Positions 27,882 through 37,375 of a stretch of 49,062 bases of DNA are shown piece by piece. Every line of letters starts with the position of its first letter. Position 1 is the stretch's first letter. Below the pieces are notes generated by a model that saw nothing but the letters and a program-made list of their open reading frames with translations, was not told the DNA's origin and made no database searches. The DNA comes from Oscillatoriales cyanobacterium CG2_30_44_21 (GTDB taxonomy: Bacteria; Cyanobacteriota; Cyanobacteriia; Pseudanabaenales; Pseudanabaenaceae). Location: assembly GCA_001873375.1 (NCBI GenBank), contig MNZA01000078.1, positions 1-49,062 of the forward strand, in the 5' to 3' direction. The position numbers and the translations under genes were made by a program.

Positions 27882-29051
27882 TTATTTGGGACTAAATAGC
27901 CATCCTTTTTTCCAGAAGAAAAATAGCAGCCCACCAGATATGCAACTAATCAAAACCCAAAACATGGGATAGCCAAGGGGCATGGTCAACTCGGGCATAT
28001 TTCCAGGAATACTGGTATCGAAGTTCATTCCATACACTCCCGATACAAAGGTAAGCGGAATGAATACTGTCGAAATCACGGTTAAAAAGCGCATCACCTC
28101 GTTGGTGCTATTACTCAAAGATGATAGATAAATATCCATCAAGTTAGCCGCCAGTTCACGGTAAGTCTCGACCATGTCCATCACCTGTACGGTGTGGTCA
28201 TAGCAGTCACGTAAAAACACGCGCACTTCCCGATCAATTAAAGGGCTTTCTTCGCGAATCAAACTATTAATCGCATCCCGTTGTGGCCAGATAGCTCGCC
28301 GTAATAGTAAAAGTTCCCGTTTAATTTTATGAATTTTGTCTAAAGTCTGTCTGGTGGGCTTATCCACAACCTCATCTTGGAGATCTTCAAGGCGTTCGCC
28401 GTAATCTTCGAGAACTGGGAAAAAGCCATCCACGATCGCATCGATGAGGGTATAGGCAAGGTAATCGGACTTTTGCGATCGGATCACCCCACGATTGCGA
28501 TGTATTCTTTGACGAATTGGCTCAAACACATCATTTTCAGGTTCTTCTTGAACTGTCAAGATATAGTTTTTTCCCAAAATTAAACTTACTTGTTCGTCAT
28601 AAAACCCGATGCCATCATCACGGCTGGTCACCATGTGCAGAATAATTAGTTCTTGATCTTCAAAACTTTCCACCTTGGGACGTTGCGGAATATTCACAAT
28701 GTCTTCTAGCACCAACTCATGCAAGCCAAACACATTTCCCAAACGCTTGAGGACATCTTCTGACCCTAAACCCTGCACATCAACCCACGAAACTGATTGA
28801 CTATCAAGATAGGGAATACATTCTTCAGGCGTAGCCAGCTGAATCCCCAGCGCTTCTTCGGCATTGTAATCAATCAAGAAAATATTGGGAATACTGGCAT
28901 CTTCATCAATGATTAGTGTTCCAGGAGGGCTGCCAGGCTCTGGCTCATTAAAGTCATAAACTTCCAACTCCTCTTCATTCTCTTCAGAGTCGTCTTCGAT
29001 TGGGCTAGGCTTAAATCGGGTGGGGTTGTGAAGCATAGTGAAGAGCGCCAT
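27882..29051 (-). CDS. corA: CorA-family magnesium/cobalt transporter
   Basis: Pentameric divalent-cation channel. 389 residues: an acidic disordered start (DDSEENEEELEVYDFNEPEP), a soluble alpha/beta funnel domain, a long stalk helix, then two membrane helices near the C-terminus. The selectivity motif appears as SGVYGMNFD between TLTFVSG-type helix 1 (VISTVFIPLTFVSG) and helix 2 (MFWVLISCISGGLLFFFW). The short basic tail is normal. First gene of the minus-strand series toward the anti-sigma factor. Confidence 0.95.
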   Translation of the reverse strand: MALFTMLHNPTRFKPSPIEDDSEENEEELEVYDFNEPEPGSPPGTLIIDEDASIPNIFLIDYNAEEALGIQLATPEECIPYLDSQSVSWVDVQGLGSEDVLKRLGNVFGLHELVLEDIVNIPQRPKVESFEDQELIILHMVTSRDDGIGFYDEQVSLILGKNYILTVQEEPENDVFEPIRQRIHRNRGVIRSQKSDYLAYTLIDAIVDGFFPVLEDYGERLEDLQDEVVDKPTRQTLDKIHKIKRELLLLRRAIWPQRDAINSLIREESPLIDREVRVFLRDCYDHTVQVMDMVETYRELAANLMDIYLSSLSNSTNEVMRFLTVISTVFIPLTFVSGVYGMNFDTSIPGNMPELTMPLGYPMFWVLISCISGGLLFFFWKKGWLFSPK

Positions 29052-29219
29052 GAAATACAGTTGTCAGTGTGCCACATTATTACAGCGCTTTGGGCTGACT
29101 GAGTGAGGCTATTAAGTAATTTTTTAAAATGGCAGGAAGCGCTACTTTTAAGAATTACTCAAGGTTACGGCAAAGTTACGCCATCACAAATTCGTACTAG
29201 CAAAGAAAAATTAGATTTT

Positions 29220-30854
29220 ATGAAATACCTAAAATACTCGAACAAATTTAGTGAAGAACTAGATTTTTGGTGGCGTGGCAAAGCCGCGCCACCAAAAATC
29301 AGTTCTCTTGCCCTATATTTGCCGATCGCCTGTCTTTGTTTTTTTAGTCCGATGATTGTCCTCAAGGCAATGGCGGGCGACTTGCCCAGCAAAAATCTAT
29401 GGGGAAATCCTAGTTGTGATGTCAGTAAAAATGCAGAAATTTTGCAAAAACATGAACTGCGAAAGCTGGCTTTGATTAAGGAACCGAGTAATCTTTCAGC
29501 GCGATCGCAATATCAAGCCATATTGCAAAAACATAAATCAGAATTACAAGCTTGCCGCGATCGCAACTTTCCGCAAACGCAAGCAACTTGGGTGCGGCTT
29601 TATCCCAATGATGCTAAGGCTGGCGTATTAGAAGATGTGTTTGATAAAGTTGCCAATCGTGGTTACAACCAAGTTTTTATTGAAGCTTTTTATGATGGTC
29701 GGGTCTTGCTGCCTGTGGCGGATAATCCTACACCTTGGCGATCGGTGATGGAAGAGGCGGTCAACAAAGGGGAAGTGGCTGCCGATTATGACCTATTACA
29801 AAAGGCGATCGCCTTGGGCAGAGAACGCGGTATCAAGGTTTATGGCTGGACTTTTGCGATGAACTTTGGCTATGGCTATAGCGAAATCAGTGGTAAGGCA
29901 GCGGCTTTGGCAATTAATGTCGATGGTGAAAATAGCATAGCTAAAACCAATTTTGATCGCGCTCAAGTCAGCAATGGTCGTGCTTTTTATGAAGATGCCT
30001 ACGAAGCAGATCACCTATTTATCGATCCTTACAGCGCGATCGCCAGAAATGACCTGACCAACTTGGTCAAAGCCCTCATGAAACGCCAACCTGACGGAAT
30101 GGTGTTTGACTATGTGCGCTATCCCACCACGCCGACAGGAGCCTTGATTGATAACGTTAAACAACTTTGGATCTATGGACAATCTTCAAAAGCGGCGCTT
30201 TTAAATAGCATCGGCGATCGCCATGTAAGGGAGCTTATGGCAATTTATCTGGAAAATGGCAAAATTACCGCCGATGATATTGTCCAAACCGAACAGAAAT
30301 TAACCGCCACCGCCAAAGTACCGCCCACCAATATCAAAAATTTACCCAAGACCTTGGCGATCGCCCAAAACTTGCTGTGGAACATTGCCACCAACCACGC
30401 TTATCAAGGTGTACTTAGCTTTGTTGATACCGTAACCGCCCCACTTCAGCAAAATAATATTCCCATCGGCACAGTCTTTTTCCCCGCAGGAAACCGTAGT
30501 GAGTCGGGCAAATACGATCCCAAAATGCAACCTTGGGATCGTTTTCCTAAGTTCATGGAGCGCCATGCGATGACCTATGCTATTTGTGATGATGGCAAAT
30601 GCGTCGCCGATCAAGTTGCCGAAGTTGTGCGCCAGTCTGCGCCCGAAACTTTAGTTTGTCCAATTTTGGCAGGTACTTGGGGGCAGAGTTTTGATAGTCA
30701 CGCCAGTTTTGAGATCCAAACTCAAGCCATCCTTGCCAAGCAGCCCAAACTTAAATGTCTGAGTCATTTTGTCTTTTCGTGGATGGAACCCGAAAGCGAT
30801 CGCCTCCGCAAAGCAGGTAAAGCCACAGGACTAGAAAATGCGACAACCCAATGA
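29220..30854 (+). CDS. Secreted GHL10-type (family 10 glycosylhydrolase-like) protein
   Basis: Glycosyl-hydrolase-like TIM barrel (GHL10/DUF187 class), acting outside the cytosol, probably on wall or envelope polysaccharide. From the ATG at 29220 it has 544 residues; a GTG at 29103 could add 39. A membrane-targeting segment (SLALYLPIACLCFFSPMIVL) ends near AMA-GD, a likely signal peptidase site. The barrel begins TQATWVRLYPNDAKAG and includes YNQVFIEAFYDGRVLLP, RGIKVYGWTFAMNFGYGY and PDGMVFDYVRYP. Oddity: residues just before the signal helix (DFWWRGKAAPPKI) are encoded by an 18-bp palindrome of the intergenic hairpin class. Confidence 0.85.
   Translation: MKYLKYSNKFSEELDFWWRGKAAPPKISSLALYLPIACLCFFSPMIVLKAMAGDLPSKNLWGNPSCDVSKNAEILQKHELRKLALIKEPSNLSARSQYQAILQKHKSELQACRDRNFPQTQATWVRLYPNDAKAGVLEDVFDKVANRGYNQVFIEAFYDGRVLLPVADNPTPWRSVMEEAVNKGEVAADYDLLQKAIALGRERGIKVYGWTFAMNFGYGYSEISGKAAALAINVDGENSIAKTNFDRAQVSNGRAFYEDAYEADHLFIDPYSAIARNDLTNLVKALMKRQPDGMVFDYVRYPTTPTGALIDNVKQLWIYGQSSKAALLNSIGDRHVRELMAIYLENGKITADDIVQTEQKLTATAKVPPTNIKNLPKTLAIAQNLLWNIATNHAYQGVLSFVDTVTAPLQQNNIPIGTVFFPAGNRSESGKYDPKMQPWDRFPKFMERHAMTYAICDDGKCVADQVAEVVRQSAPETLVCPILAGTWGQSFDSHASFEIQTQAILAKQPKLKCLSHFVFSWMEPESDRLRKAGKATGLENATTQ
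29262..29300. repeat. 18-bp hairpin inside a coding region, loop AAA
   Basis: GATTTTTGGTGGCG arms with apex GGC-AAA-GCC and one T/G wobble, lying in frame within the 5' part of the GHL10 gene. Confidence 0.85.
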
Positions 30855-30856
30855 AG

Positions 30857-30923
30857 TAATGGCGCTTTGCGCCATTATTAGCACAATGATAGAGAGGTGG
30901 CGCATCGCGCGCCACTCTATCAT
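30857..30923. repeat. Two hairpins after the GHL10 gene
   Basis: TAATGGCGC-TTT-GCGCCATTA (30857-30877) begins two bases past the stop. A second, slightly scrambled one with apex GCGC-ATC-GCGC and ATGATAGAG feet spans 30886-30923. Confidence 0.8.
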
Positions 30924-30947
30924 GACTAAAAACAACTGATTAGCCCT

Positions 30948-31175
30948 ATGCAAGAACTAACCCACGAAAAATTTCAACTCGCTAGCGAATACATTACTTT
31001 GGGCAACTTATTAAAAATTTGCGGTGTGGCGGATACAGGCGGCGTTGCCAAACTGATGATCATCGATGGGGAGATAGAGGTGGATGGTCGGATTGAGACG
31101 CGCCGAGGCTGCAAGATTCGCGTGGGGCAGCGCGTCAGCGGCTATGGATTTATTATTGATGTGATCGAAGCCTAA
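30948..31175 (+). CDS. S4 RNA-binding domain protein (YbcJ/RqcP-like size class)
   Basis: 75 residues making a single S4 fold: YITLGNLLKICGVADTGGVAK forms the helix-turn with the RNA-binding face, and IIDGEIEVDGRIETRRGCKI the beta hairpin with basic residues, closing with VRVGQRV-like IRVGQRVSGYGF. Stand-alone S4 proteins bind structured RNA, such as tRNA or rRNA, on the ribosome. The precise partner cannot be told from sequence. Single gene between hairpin-rich gaps. Confidence 0.85.
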   Translation: MQELTHEKFQLASEYITLGNLLKICGVADTGGVAKLMIIDGEIEVDGRIETRRGCKIRVGQRVSGYGFIIDVIEA

Positions 31176-31232
31176 AGACCAATCCATGGTTATAGGTAAT
31201 GCAAGTGGACAAACGCAAGTTGTTCATGCTGT

Positions 31233-31337
31233 TACAGTCTATTGAGGCTTTGAGTAGTATAGAGAAATTTTTGAAAGCGGCGCGGAGCGCCGCTTTCAAA
31301 AATTTCTCTGGGTTCTAATTAAGCGCAAAGCGCTGTA
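31233..31337 (+). repeat. 105-bp composite element: TACAG...CTGTA ends with an internal 23-bp hairpin
   Basis: Starts TACAGTCTATTGAGGCTTTG and ends AAGCGCAAAGCGCTGTA. Between GTAT and GGGTTC sits a perfect 23-bp hairpin (31261-31309) with apex GGCGC-GGA-GCGCC. The flanks match the 61-bp element at 8557, which has no such hairpin. Confidence 0.75.
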
Positions 31338-31389
31338 TTTAGTACAGGATTTAATGGTTTATCGCGTAAAGGGCAGAGGAGCTAAATAG

Positions 31390-31596
31390 ATGACACAAGA
31401 TGACTTTCAAAAACAGGTCTTAGACCGATTGGACAAAATTGATGCTGATGTTGGACAGGTTGCTAAAGACAATGAAAGGTTTAATGATCGGTTTACCAAT
31501 TATCAACAAGCGACACAATCATTAGTTAGCTTGGCTTTTGGCTTAATTGCCAGTGCTACGGTGATCACAGTTGTCTCATCAGTATTCAAACGATAG
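31390..31596 (+). CDS. Small coiled-coil/transmembrane protein, unknown function
   Basis: 68 residues. The first 45 form a charged heptad-like helix (DFQKQVLDRLDKIDADVGQV, then DNERFNDRFTNYQQ), followed by one membrane helix (LVSLAFGLIASATVITVVSS) and a basic end (VFKR). The layout resembles small haemolysin XhlA-like or tail-anchored proteins, but I see no specific family motif. A stretch AGAGGAG lies 10-16 bases before the ATG, a good ribosome binding site. It converges on radC with 13 bases between. Confidence 0.75.
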   Translation: MTQDDFQKQVLDRLDKIDADVGQVAKDNERFNDRFTNYQQATQSLVSLAFGLIASATVITVVSSVFKR

Positions 31597-31609
31597 ATTT
31601 ATCTTGGTA

Positions 31610-32344
31610 TTACTCTGCTTGAGGAATTTCTTCCCAGAGTGTTGACAATTCGCGAATGCTTGAAAAACTACCATTACCCAAAATTAAATGATCTATCAAC
31701 GGAAGATTTAGCATTCTTGCGGCTTCGAGGAGTTGGCGGGTGAGCTTCAAATCTTCGGGGCTAGGATTGGTATTGCCCGAGGGGTGGTTGTGCGCCAAGA
31801 TTAGCCGCACCGCGCCACATTTTAAAACTTCGCGAAAAATATCGCGGGGGTGAGCAAGGGTTTCTGTCGCCGTGCCAATCGTGATAATTCTTTGGGCAAT
31901 GATGCGATTTTTATTGTCCATCATCACCACCGCCAGCCGCTCCTGCGACTGCCACATCAGGTCTTGACTCAAGGCGGCGGCGGCAACCGATGGGGCAGTT
32001 ACTTCCGTCAAATCAGGGGGCTTGGCATAGAGGGCGCGTTTACCCAACTCGATCGCCGCCAAAATTGCTGTCGCCTTCGCGGGTCCCACCCCCTCGATTT
32101 GCATCAACTCTTGCGGTGATATGCTCTGCAAAGCTGCCACAGGATCACTGGTGCGATCTTTGCCAATGGTTTGTAAAATTAATTGTCCCAAACCCACCGC
32201 CGACAGTTTGCCTGCCCCCTGTCCTGTCCCCAACAAGATCGCAATTAATTCCGCATTAGATAGACTGCGGACACCTTGGCTCAGCAAGCGCTCACGCGGG
32301 CGATCGCTTTCCACCATATCGGCGATTCTGAGGGAATAAGTCAT
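31610..32344 (-). CDS. radC: RadC family JAB/MPN-domain protein
   Basis: 244 residues: N-terminal helix-hairpin-helix region ([35 protein letters not shown]) and a C-terminal JAMM metalloprotease-like domain with the zinc motif [14 protein letters not shown]. Despite the name, a role in DNA repair is doubtful in characterised bacteria; the JAMM site suggests a zinc-dependent hydrolase. It starts three bases after the stop of the 598-residue membrane protein, so the two are almost certainly co-transcribed and translationally coupled. Confidence 0.93.
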   Translation of the reverse strand: MTYSLRIADMVESDRPRERLLSQGVRSLSNAELIAILLGTGQGAGKLSAVGLGQLILQTIGKDRTSDPVAALQSISPQELMQIEGVGPAKATAILAAIELGKRALYAKPPDLTEVTAPSVAAAALSQDLMWQSQERLAVVMMDNKNRIIAQRIITIGTATETLAHPRDIFREVLKCGAVRLILAHNHPSGNTNPSPEDLKLTRQLLEAARMLNLPLIDHLILGNGSFSSIRELSTLWEEIPQAE

Positions 32345-32347
32345 ATT

Positions 32348-34123
32348 TTACAAATCCCAATAATAGGCGCAGAGATAACCAGTCAGATTGTTAACCGTTA
32401 AGCCCAATCTTTGTGCCTCGGTGCTAGAAATCTCAGGCTGCAAGATTGTCGAACAACGCTTTAAGAAATTTTCTTTGCCTGATGGATCGGATTTGAGTTG
32501 TTGAATTTGCGTGGCGATCGCAGGGCGGATATCACCCGCGATCGATTCGGCTCTGACCTGAATATCGACCCACTTACCAATCTGGACGAGTTCAGCGCGA
32601 TAGGTTTTTAGACGAGTTTGCGCTTGGGCATACATAGAAGACTCAGGATCAATGGACTCAAGAGCTTTAATTGCCTCTTGACGCTTTGCCTGAGCTGATT
32701 TCCATACCTCAGAAGTATGTGGTGGACTTTGTACCATCAGGGCTGCGTCTAGAGTGCTTTTCTTTGCCAACTCCAAGTTGCTATTTGCGGCATATTCGAT
32801 GGTGACGCGGCGATCAAAGGCGACTAACTTAGGCTTGAGATTCTTAATTTCAACTTGAGCTTCGCTATACAGCGATGCAGGGCGATCGGGGATCAACTCC
32901 AACTGGGCGATCGCACTCTGAATTTTATTGCGCGTATCGGCTAGCACCGAAGGAATTTTGATTTTTTGAGGATCAAGGCTGAGGTTTTCGAGGTCACGCG
33001 CATCCGCCAAATAGCGCTGCTGCACCGAGCGATCCCACACTAGCCATGCACAGATCCCCAACACAGAAACCATGACCATACCGACAGCAAGCGATACTGT
33101 ATTGATCCGAATGGGATTGGCTAATTTGATCCGCTTAGGGCGAGAATCATTGATCTTGTCGTTTTTTTGACTATTGTTTTGAGCAACTTGCTCGGCTTTG
33201 TCAGTCACCTTCCGTCTGGTGGGTGGTGGTGGCGGCATGGGGACATAATAATTCGCGACAGTCGGTGCGCTAATACTAAAGTCATCACTGATGATTTCCA
33301 CACTTGGCACTGCTACTTGCTCTGGCGATTTCAAGCTAGCAGGATCAAGCGTCACCACTGAGAAACTATTAAAATCTGGGCTATGCAGATCAAATTCTGC
33401 ATCTTGGCTCGCCTTCGCCCCCTGCATATTGCTAATGGCGGCACTGATTGATTCAAAGCTTTCTCCATCATCATTGGCGATCGCCAAGCTATCCAAGTCC
33501 ATCTCTTCTAAGTCGCTATCAAAATTAGTCAGCAGATCTTCTTCTAGTTTTTTATATTCATCGCTAAACTCTTCACTTAAATTTTCTGGGAGATCTTCTT
33601 CCAAGTCTTCTTGCAGAGCAGCCTGTATATTTTCTTTATTGCTTAACTTAAATGCTTCTTCTTGGCTCACCATTCCATTGGCAGCCCTAAGATCTTCTTC
33701 AAGACTGGCTTTGAGGCTGCTATACTCATTGCTAAATTCAACCTCAGGCTTGTTGCCTTGCAGCAAAGTTTCATCTTCGGTAATGGAGATCGCCTGATCG
33801 CCCCTTTCCCTTCTGATGTCTTCCAACTCATCAAGGTCTAGCTCTATCAGAGGCAAAGGCAGTTTTATTTCGGCGGATTTTTGCCATTCGGGATGCCGAT
33901 CGCCAGTCAATCGACCGTAAACCACTAATTCACTCGCGCCTGCGATCGCTAGTTCATCGATACGACGTTTCACAATACTATAGAGAGAGTCGTAATCACA
34001 TTCGGTATTTTCATCCCGCGTTACCAGAACGTGCAGTTGAGAACCTTTGCGGCGGATCTGGGTTTTTACGTTGTAGTCTTTCAGCCCATCCTGTAGCGCA
34101 TTGATAATGCTAGCCTCATCCAT
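32348..34123 (-). CDS. Large acidic single-pass membrane protein, cyanobacterial unknown
   Basis: 591 residues from the ATG at 34123 (MDEASIINALQDGLKDYNVK), preceded by a GAGGAT box; an upstream in-frame ATG would add 11. Layout: a folded N-terminal alpha/beta domain of about 85 residues (QLHVLVTRDENTECDYDSLY, ELVVYGRLTGDRHPEW), about 200 residues of very acidic, low-complexity sequence (Glu/Asp/Leu/Ser), a Pro-rich patch, one membrane helix (SLAVGMVMVSVLGICAWLVW) and a C-terminal helical domain of two similar units (each with SEAQVEIKNLKPKL- or AQAQTRLKTYRAEL-like helices). I know no function. Divergent from nblS, upstream partner of radC. Confidence 0.8.
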   Translation of the reverse strand: MDEASIINALQDGLKDYNVKTQIRRKGSQLHVLVTRDENTECDYDSLYSIVKRRIDELAIAGASELVVYGRLTGDRHPEWQKSAEIKLPLPLIELDLDELEDIRRERGDQAISITEDETLLQGNKPEVEFSNEYSSLKASLEEDLRAANGMVSQEEAFKLSNKENIQAALQEDLEEDLPENLSEEFSDEYKKLEEDLLTNFDSDLEEMDLDSLAIANDDGESFESISAAISNMQGAKASQDAEFDLHSPDFNSFSVVTLDPASLKSPEQVAVPSVEIISDDFSISAPTVANYYVPMPPPPPTRRKVTDKAEQVAQNNSQKNDKINDSRPKRIKLANPIRINTVSLAVGMVMVSVLGICAWLVWDRSVQQRYLADARDLENLSLDPQKIKIPSVLADTRNKIQSAIAQLELIPDRPASLYSEAQVEIKNLKPKLVAFDRRVTIEYAANSNLELAKKSTLDAALMVQSPPHTSEVWKSAQAKRQEAIKALESIDPESSMYAQAQTRLKTYRAELVQIGKWVDIQVRAESIAGDIRPAIATQIQQLKSDPSGKENFLKRCSTILQPEISSTEAQRLGLTVNNLTGYLCAYYWDL

Positions 34124-34205
34124 CTTGAGATCCTCATCCTTGCGTTTCGATCGCACATATTAAACGATAAATCATCCAAATAACCAAACAAATGCCAACA
34201 AAAAG

Positions 34206-36197
34206 ATGAACTTTTTGCCTCAAATTTATAACATCCCCAAGCGCTGGTGGACAGAGTTCTCATTGCAAACAAAGCTGATGGCTTTGATTACTCTGTTGGT
34301 ATCTTTGCTCATGAGTGCGGTCACGTTTTGGGCAGTCAATGATATTCAGACCGATGCTCGCCTCAATGATACGCGCTTTGGTAAAGATTTGGGACTGCTT
34401 CTTGCTGCCAATGTTGCCCCCTTAGTTGCCAAAAACGATCTAGGGGAGTTAACCCGTTTATCTAGGGAGTTTTATGACAGTAGCTCCAGCATTCGTTACA
34501 TTCTTTTTGCCGATGTAGATGGGGAGATTTTTTACGGCATTCCCTTTACCTCCAATGAGGTGCAAAACTCCCTGAGCATCAGGCGGCGCATCCAACTCCC
34601 CGAAGACCCGATGTCTCGTCCCGATCGCCCTCTGGTGCGCCAACACATCACGCCACAGGGCGAAGTTACCGATATTTTTGTGAATTTACAGTCTGAGGGC
34701 AAGGCTTTGGGGATCGTGGCGATCGGAATTAACCCCAATCCCACCGCTGTCGCTTCATCGAGCCTGACCTTAGATGTAACTACGGCAGTATTTGTGTCAA
34801 TTTGGGCAATGGTGATCTTGGGAGCCGCTTCAAATTCGGTGACGATCACCAGACCACTACGGGAATTGGTGGCAGGGGTGCAAAATATCGCTAGCGGTAA
34901 CTTTAAGCAAAGAATTGATTTGCCCTTTGGCGGCGAATTAGGGGAGTTAATTCGCAGTTTTAACGAGATGGCGCAACGTCTCAAAAAATATGAAGAGCAG
35001 AATATTGAAGAATTAACCGCTCAAAAGGCAAAGCTAGAAACCTTAGTTTCCACGATCGCCGATGGCGCTTTGTTACTTGATTCGGAGATGCAAGTTGTAC
35101 TGGCTAATCCTGCGGCGATCAAGATCATGGGCTGGGAACAGGACTGGGAAGCCAATAGTGTTAAGGGTAAGAGCATCTTAAATATTCTGCCCGAACGACT
35201 CAGTGAAGATTTGGGGCGATCGCTGATGCAGATTGCCATGGGTGAGCGGGAAGGCGGCGAATTTAGGATTATGGCTTCGGGGGATAAGGACTCTGTACTT
35301 GCCCATGCTTTTAGGATTTGGATTACCAGTGTGTTGAGTTCTAGTAATGCAATTAAGGGCATCGCGATTACGATTCAGGATATAACTCGCGAAGTTGAGT
35401 TAAACGCCGCCCAAAGTCGCTTTATTAGTAATGTTAGTCATGAATTGCGGACACCGTTATTTAATATCAAGTCATTTATCGAAACTCTGCATGAATATGG
35501 GGACGAACTGAGCGAAGACCAGAAAAAAGAATTTTTGGAGACGGCAAATAATGAAACCGATCGCCTCACGCGCTTAGTAAATGATGTCCTTGATCTATCG
35601 CGCTTAGAGTCGGGTCGTCAATATCACTTCACGGCGATTGATTTGTCCGAAACCATCGAGCAGACCATCCGTACTTACAAGCTCAATGCTTCTTCTAAAG
35701 GCATTGAACTAACCTATGAGGTGGTTACGGGCATCGAAAGAATTTGGGGCAATTACGATCTGATTTTGCAGGTTTTATATAATTTGGTTGGCAATGCGCT
35801 CAAATTCACCGAGTCAGGTGGCAAGGTCATCATTCGCGCCTACCCCTATCAAGATCAAACTACGACCCAACCCCATCGCATTGTCAACTATGTGCGAGTC
35901 GAGGTTGAGGATACGGGCTATGGCATCCCTGCGGAAGATTGCGATCGCATTTTTGACCGATTTTTCCGTGTCGAAGATAAGGTGCATACCCTTGAGGGCA
36001 CTGGGCTAGGGCTATCGATCGTCCGCAATATTATTGAGAAGCATCACAGTGCTGTAAATATCAAAAGTGAAGTTGGCGTAGGCAGTACTTTTTGGTTCGA
36101 CCTCAGCGTTTACCAAGATCGCTGTGAGTTGCCTAGCTCTGAAGAAGGGAAAGATCAACAAAGCAATGTTATAGAATCACTAGCCGTTAGCGTGTAA
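34206..36197 (+). CDS. nblS: Sensor histidine kinase NblS/Hik33 (DspA) type
   Basis: Membrane kinase that controls high-light, nutrient and phycobilisome-degradation responses, signalling to RpaB. 663 residues: membrane helix 1 about residues 22-44 (LMALITLLVSLLMSAVTFWA), an extracytoplasmic sensor region, helix 2 about 190-210, a HAMP domain (ITRPLRELVAGVQNIASGNF), a PAS domain (about 275-395), then HisKA with phosphoacceptor His412 in SNVSHELRTPLFNIKSFIE, and HATPase boxes VLYNLVGNALKFTESGG, VEDTGYGIPAED and GTGLGLSIV. Layout and sequence match the one NblS per cyanobacterial genome. A possible RpaB site is seen at lepA in this window. Confidence 0.92.
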   Translation: MNFLPQIYNIPKRWWTEFSLQTKLMALITLLVSLLMSAVTFWAVNDIQTDARLNDTRFGKDLGLLLAANVAPLVAKNDLGELTRLSREFYDSSSSIRYILFADVDGEIFYGIPFTSNEVQNSLSIRRRIQLPEDPMSRPDRPLVRQHITPQGEVTDIFVNLQSEGKALGIVAIGINPNPTAVASSSLTLDVTTAVFVSIWAMVILGAASNSVTITRPLRELVAGVQNIASGNFKQRIDLPFGGELGELIRSFNEMAQRLKKYEEQNIEELTAQKAKLETLVSTIADGALLLDSEMQVVLANPAAIKIMGWEQDWEANSVKGKSILNILPERLSEDLGRSLMQIAMGEREGGEFRIMASGDKDSVLAHAFRIWITSVLSSSNAIKGIAITIQDITREVELNAAQSRFISNVSHELRTPLFNIKSFIETLHEYGDELSEDQKKEFLETANNETDRLTRLVNDVLDLSRLESGRQYHFTAIDLSETIEQTIRTYKLNASSKGIELTYEVVTGIERIWGNYDLILQVLYNLVGNALKFTESGGKVIIRAYPYQDQTTTQPHRIVNYVRVEVEDTGYGIPAEDCDRIFDRFFRVEDKVHTLEGTGLGLSIVRNIIEKHHSAVNIKSEVGVGSTFWFDLSVYQDRCELPSSEEGKDQQSNVIESLAVSV

Positions 36198-36253
36198 TCT
36201 CCAAAAGGCTGATTCGCCCGTTTCGCGTGCGAATCAGCCTTTTGGCTTTCTGT

Positions 36254-37375
36254 TTACGCTGAAGGTAAATACAAGGTGAACTTAGTTCCTACATTGACTT
36301 CACTCTCGACCTCGATTTTGCCATGATGAGCTTCCACAGCTTGCTTAACAATATATAAACCCATCCCTAGTCCTTTGACATTTCCCACATTCTCCGCCCT
36401 CAAAAATGGCAGGAATAAATTATTGAGATATTCAGGAGGAATGCCAATGCCATGATCACAAATATTTAAAGTTAAATGTTCCTGATCACACTTTACTTCT
36501 ACATCGATCGCGCCGCCTTCATAGGAATATTTAATCGCATTAGATACTAGGTTCATGAGAATATGCCATAGCAACTTTTTGTCAATTTTTAGGGACTTAC
36601 ATTGACCATGACTATGAAAACTAATGCGACATTTACGGGTTTGACCATCAGTTTGTAATCCCTCAATAAGCTGCTGGCAATAGGTAATCACATCAAGCTG
36701 TTCAGGGTGAAAGGGAAATTCCCCAGATTCAGAACAGGAAATAAATTTTACTTCTTCCAGCAGCCAATTAATATCTTTGATTGCCGATTGGATAGAGGCA
36801 AGATTTTTAGCTCGACTCTCCTTAGTAATCTGATCTTCAAAATTTTGTAATTTCCAAACTAATAGTCTAATTACTGACATTGGCGTGGAAAATTCATGGG
36901 ATGCCATTGCCAATATTCTTGACTTGAGTATGTGTAATTCTTTTTCCTTGTCTAAGGCTTCTTTAAGGATTTTATTCTCATGATATTTTCTCAAAGCCAA
37001 GATAATCGCCATGTTTACCTCGGTGTAACGTAGAGGCTTGGTGAGGTAGCCATAGGGCGAAGAGGCGATCGCCTCCTCTAATGTGTCTGGATCATTAAAA
37101 GCGGTCAAATAAATTATGGGTACTGAGGAGATTTTGTGAATCTCATACGCTGCTGCAATACCACTGCTTTCTCCCCTTAATTTAATATCCATTAACACAA
37201 CATCAGGTACTTGACCATGAATTAAGGCGATCGCGTCATGACTACTATCAGCAATGTCTAGCACTTCATAACCCATATCTGTAAGCCCGTCTGAGAGTGC
37301 ATTTGCCGCCACTAGCTCATCTTCTACAATCAGGACTTTGGTTATGGGTTTGGTGGCTATGCTCATAGTTTTCAC
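36254..37375 (-). CDS. Hybrid response regulator-histidine kinase (REC-HisKA-HATPase)
   Basis: 373 residues, no membrane segment. An N-terminal receiver (about residues 12-130) carries VLIVEDE, phosphoacceptor Asp in VVLMDIKLRG, the switch Thr in IYLTAF and KPLRY. A HisKA dimerisation helix follows with H-box MASHEFSTPMSVIR, then an HATPase domain with ILMNLVSNAIKYSYEGG, ICDHGIGIPPEY and GLGMGLYIVKQ. The receiver at the front suggests a kinase controlled by phosphorylation from a partner kinase. It converges on nblS and could link to it, though pairing is only inferred from position. Confidence 0.92.
   Translation of the reverse strand: MKTMSIATKPITKVLIVEDELVAANALSDGLTDMGYEVLDIADSSHDAIALIHGQVPDVVLMDIKLRGESSGIAAAYEIHKISSVPIIYLTAFNDPDTLEEAIASSPYGYLTKPLRYTEVNMAIILALRKYHENKILKEALDKEKELHILKSRILAMASHEFSTPMSVIRLLVWKLQNFEDQITKESRAKNLASIQSAIKDINWLLEEVKFISCSESGEFPFHPEQLDVITYCQQLIEGLQTDGQTRKCRISFHSHGQCKSLKIDKKLLWHILMNLVSNAIKYSYEGGAIDVEVKCDQEHLTLNICDHGIGIPPEYLNNLFLPFLRAENVGNVKGLGMGLYIVKQAVEAHHGKIEVESEVNVGTKFTLYLPSA

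Noticed and set aside
27752-27934. Upstream extension of rsmE by 61 codons
   Set aside because: Crosses two hairpins and the corA 3' end; the conserved protein starts at 27751.
33291-33797. 168-residue Ser/Leu-rich frame opposite the acidic membrane protein
   Set aside because: Composition is what antisense of Glu/Asp-rich codons gives.
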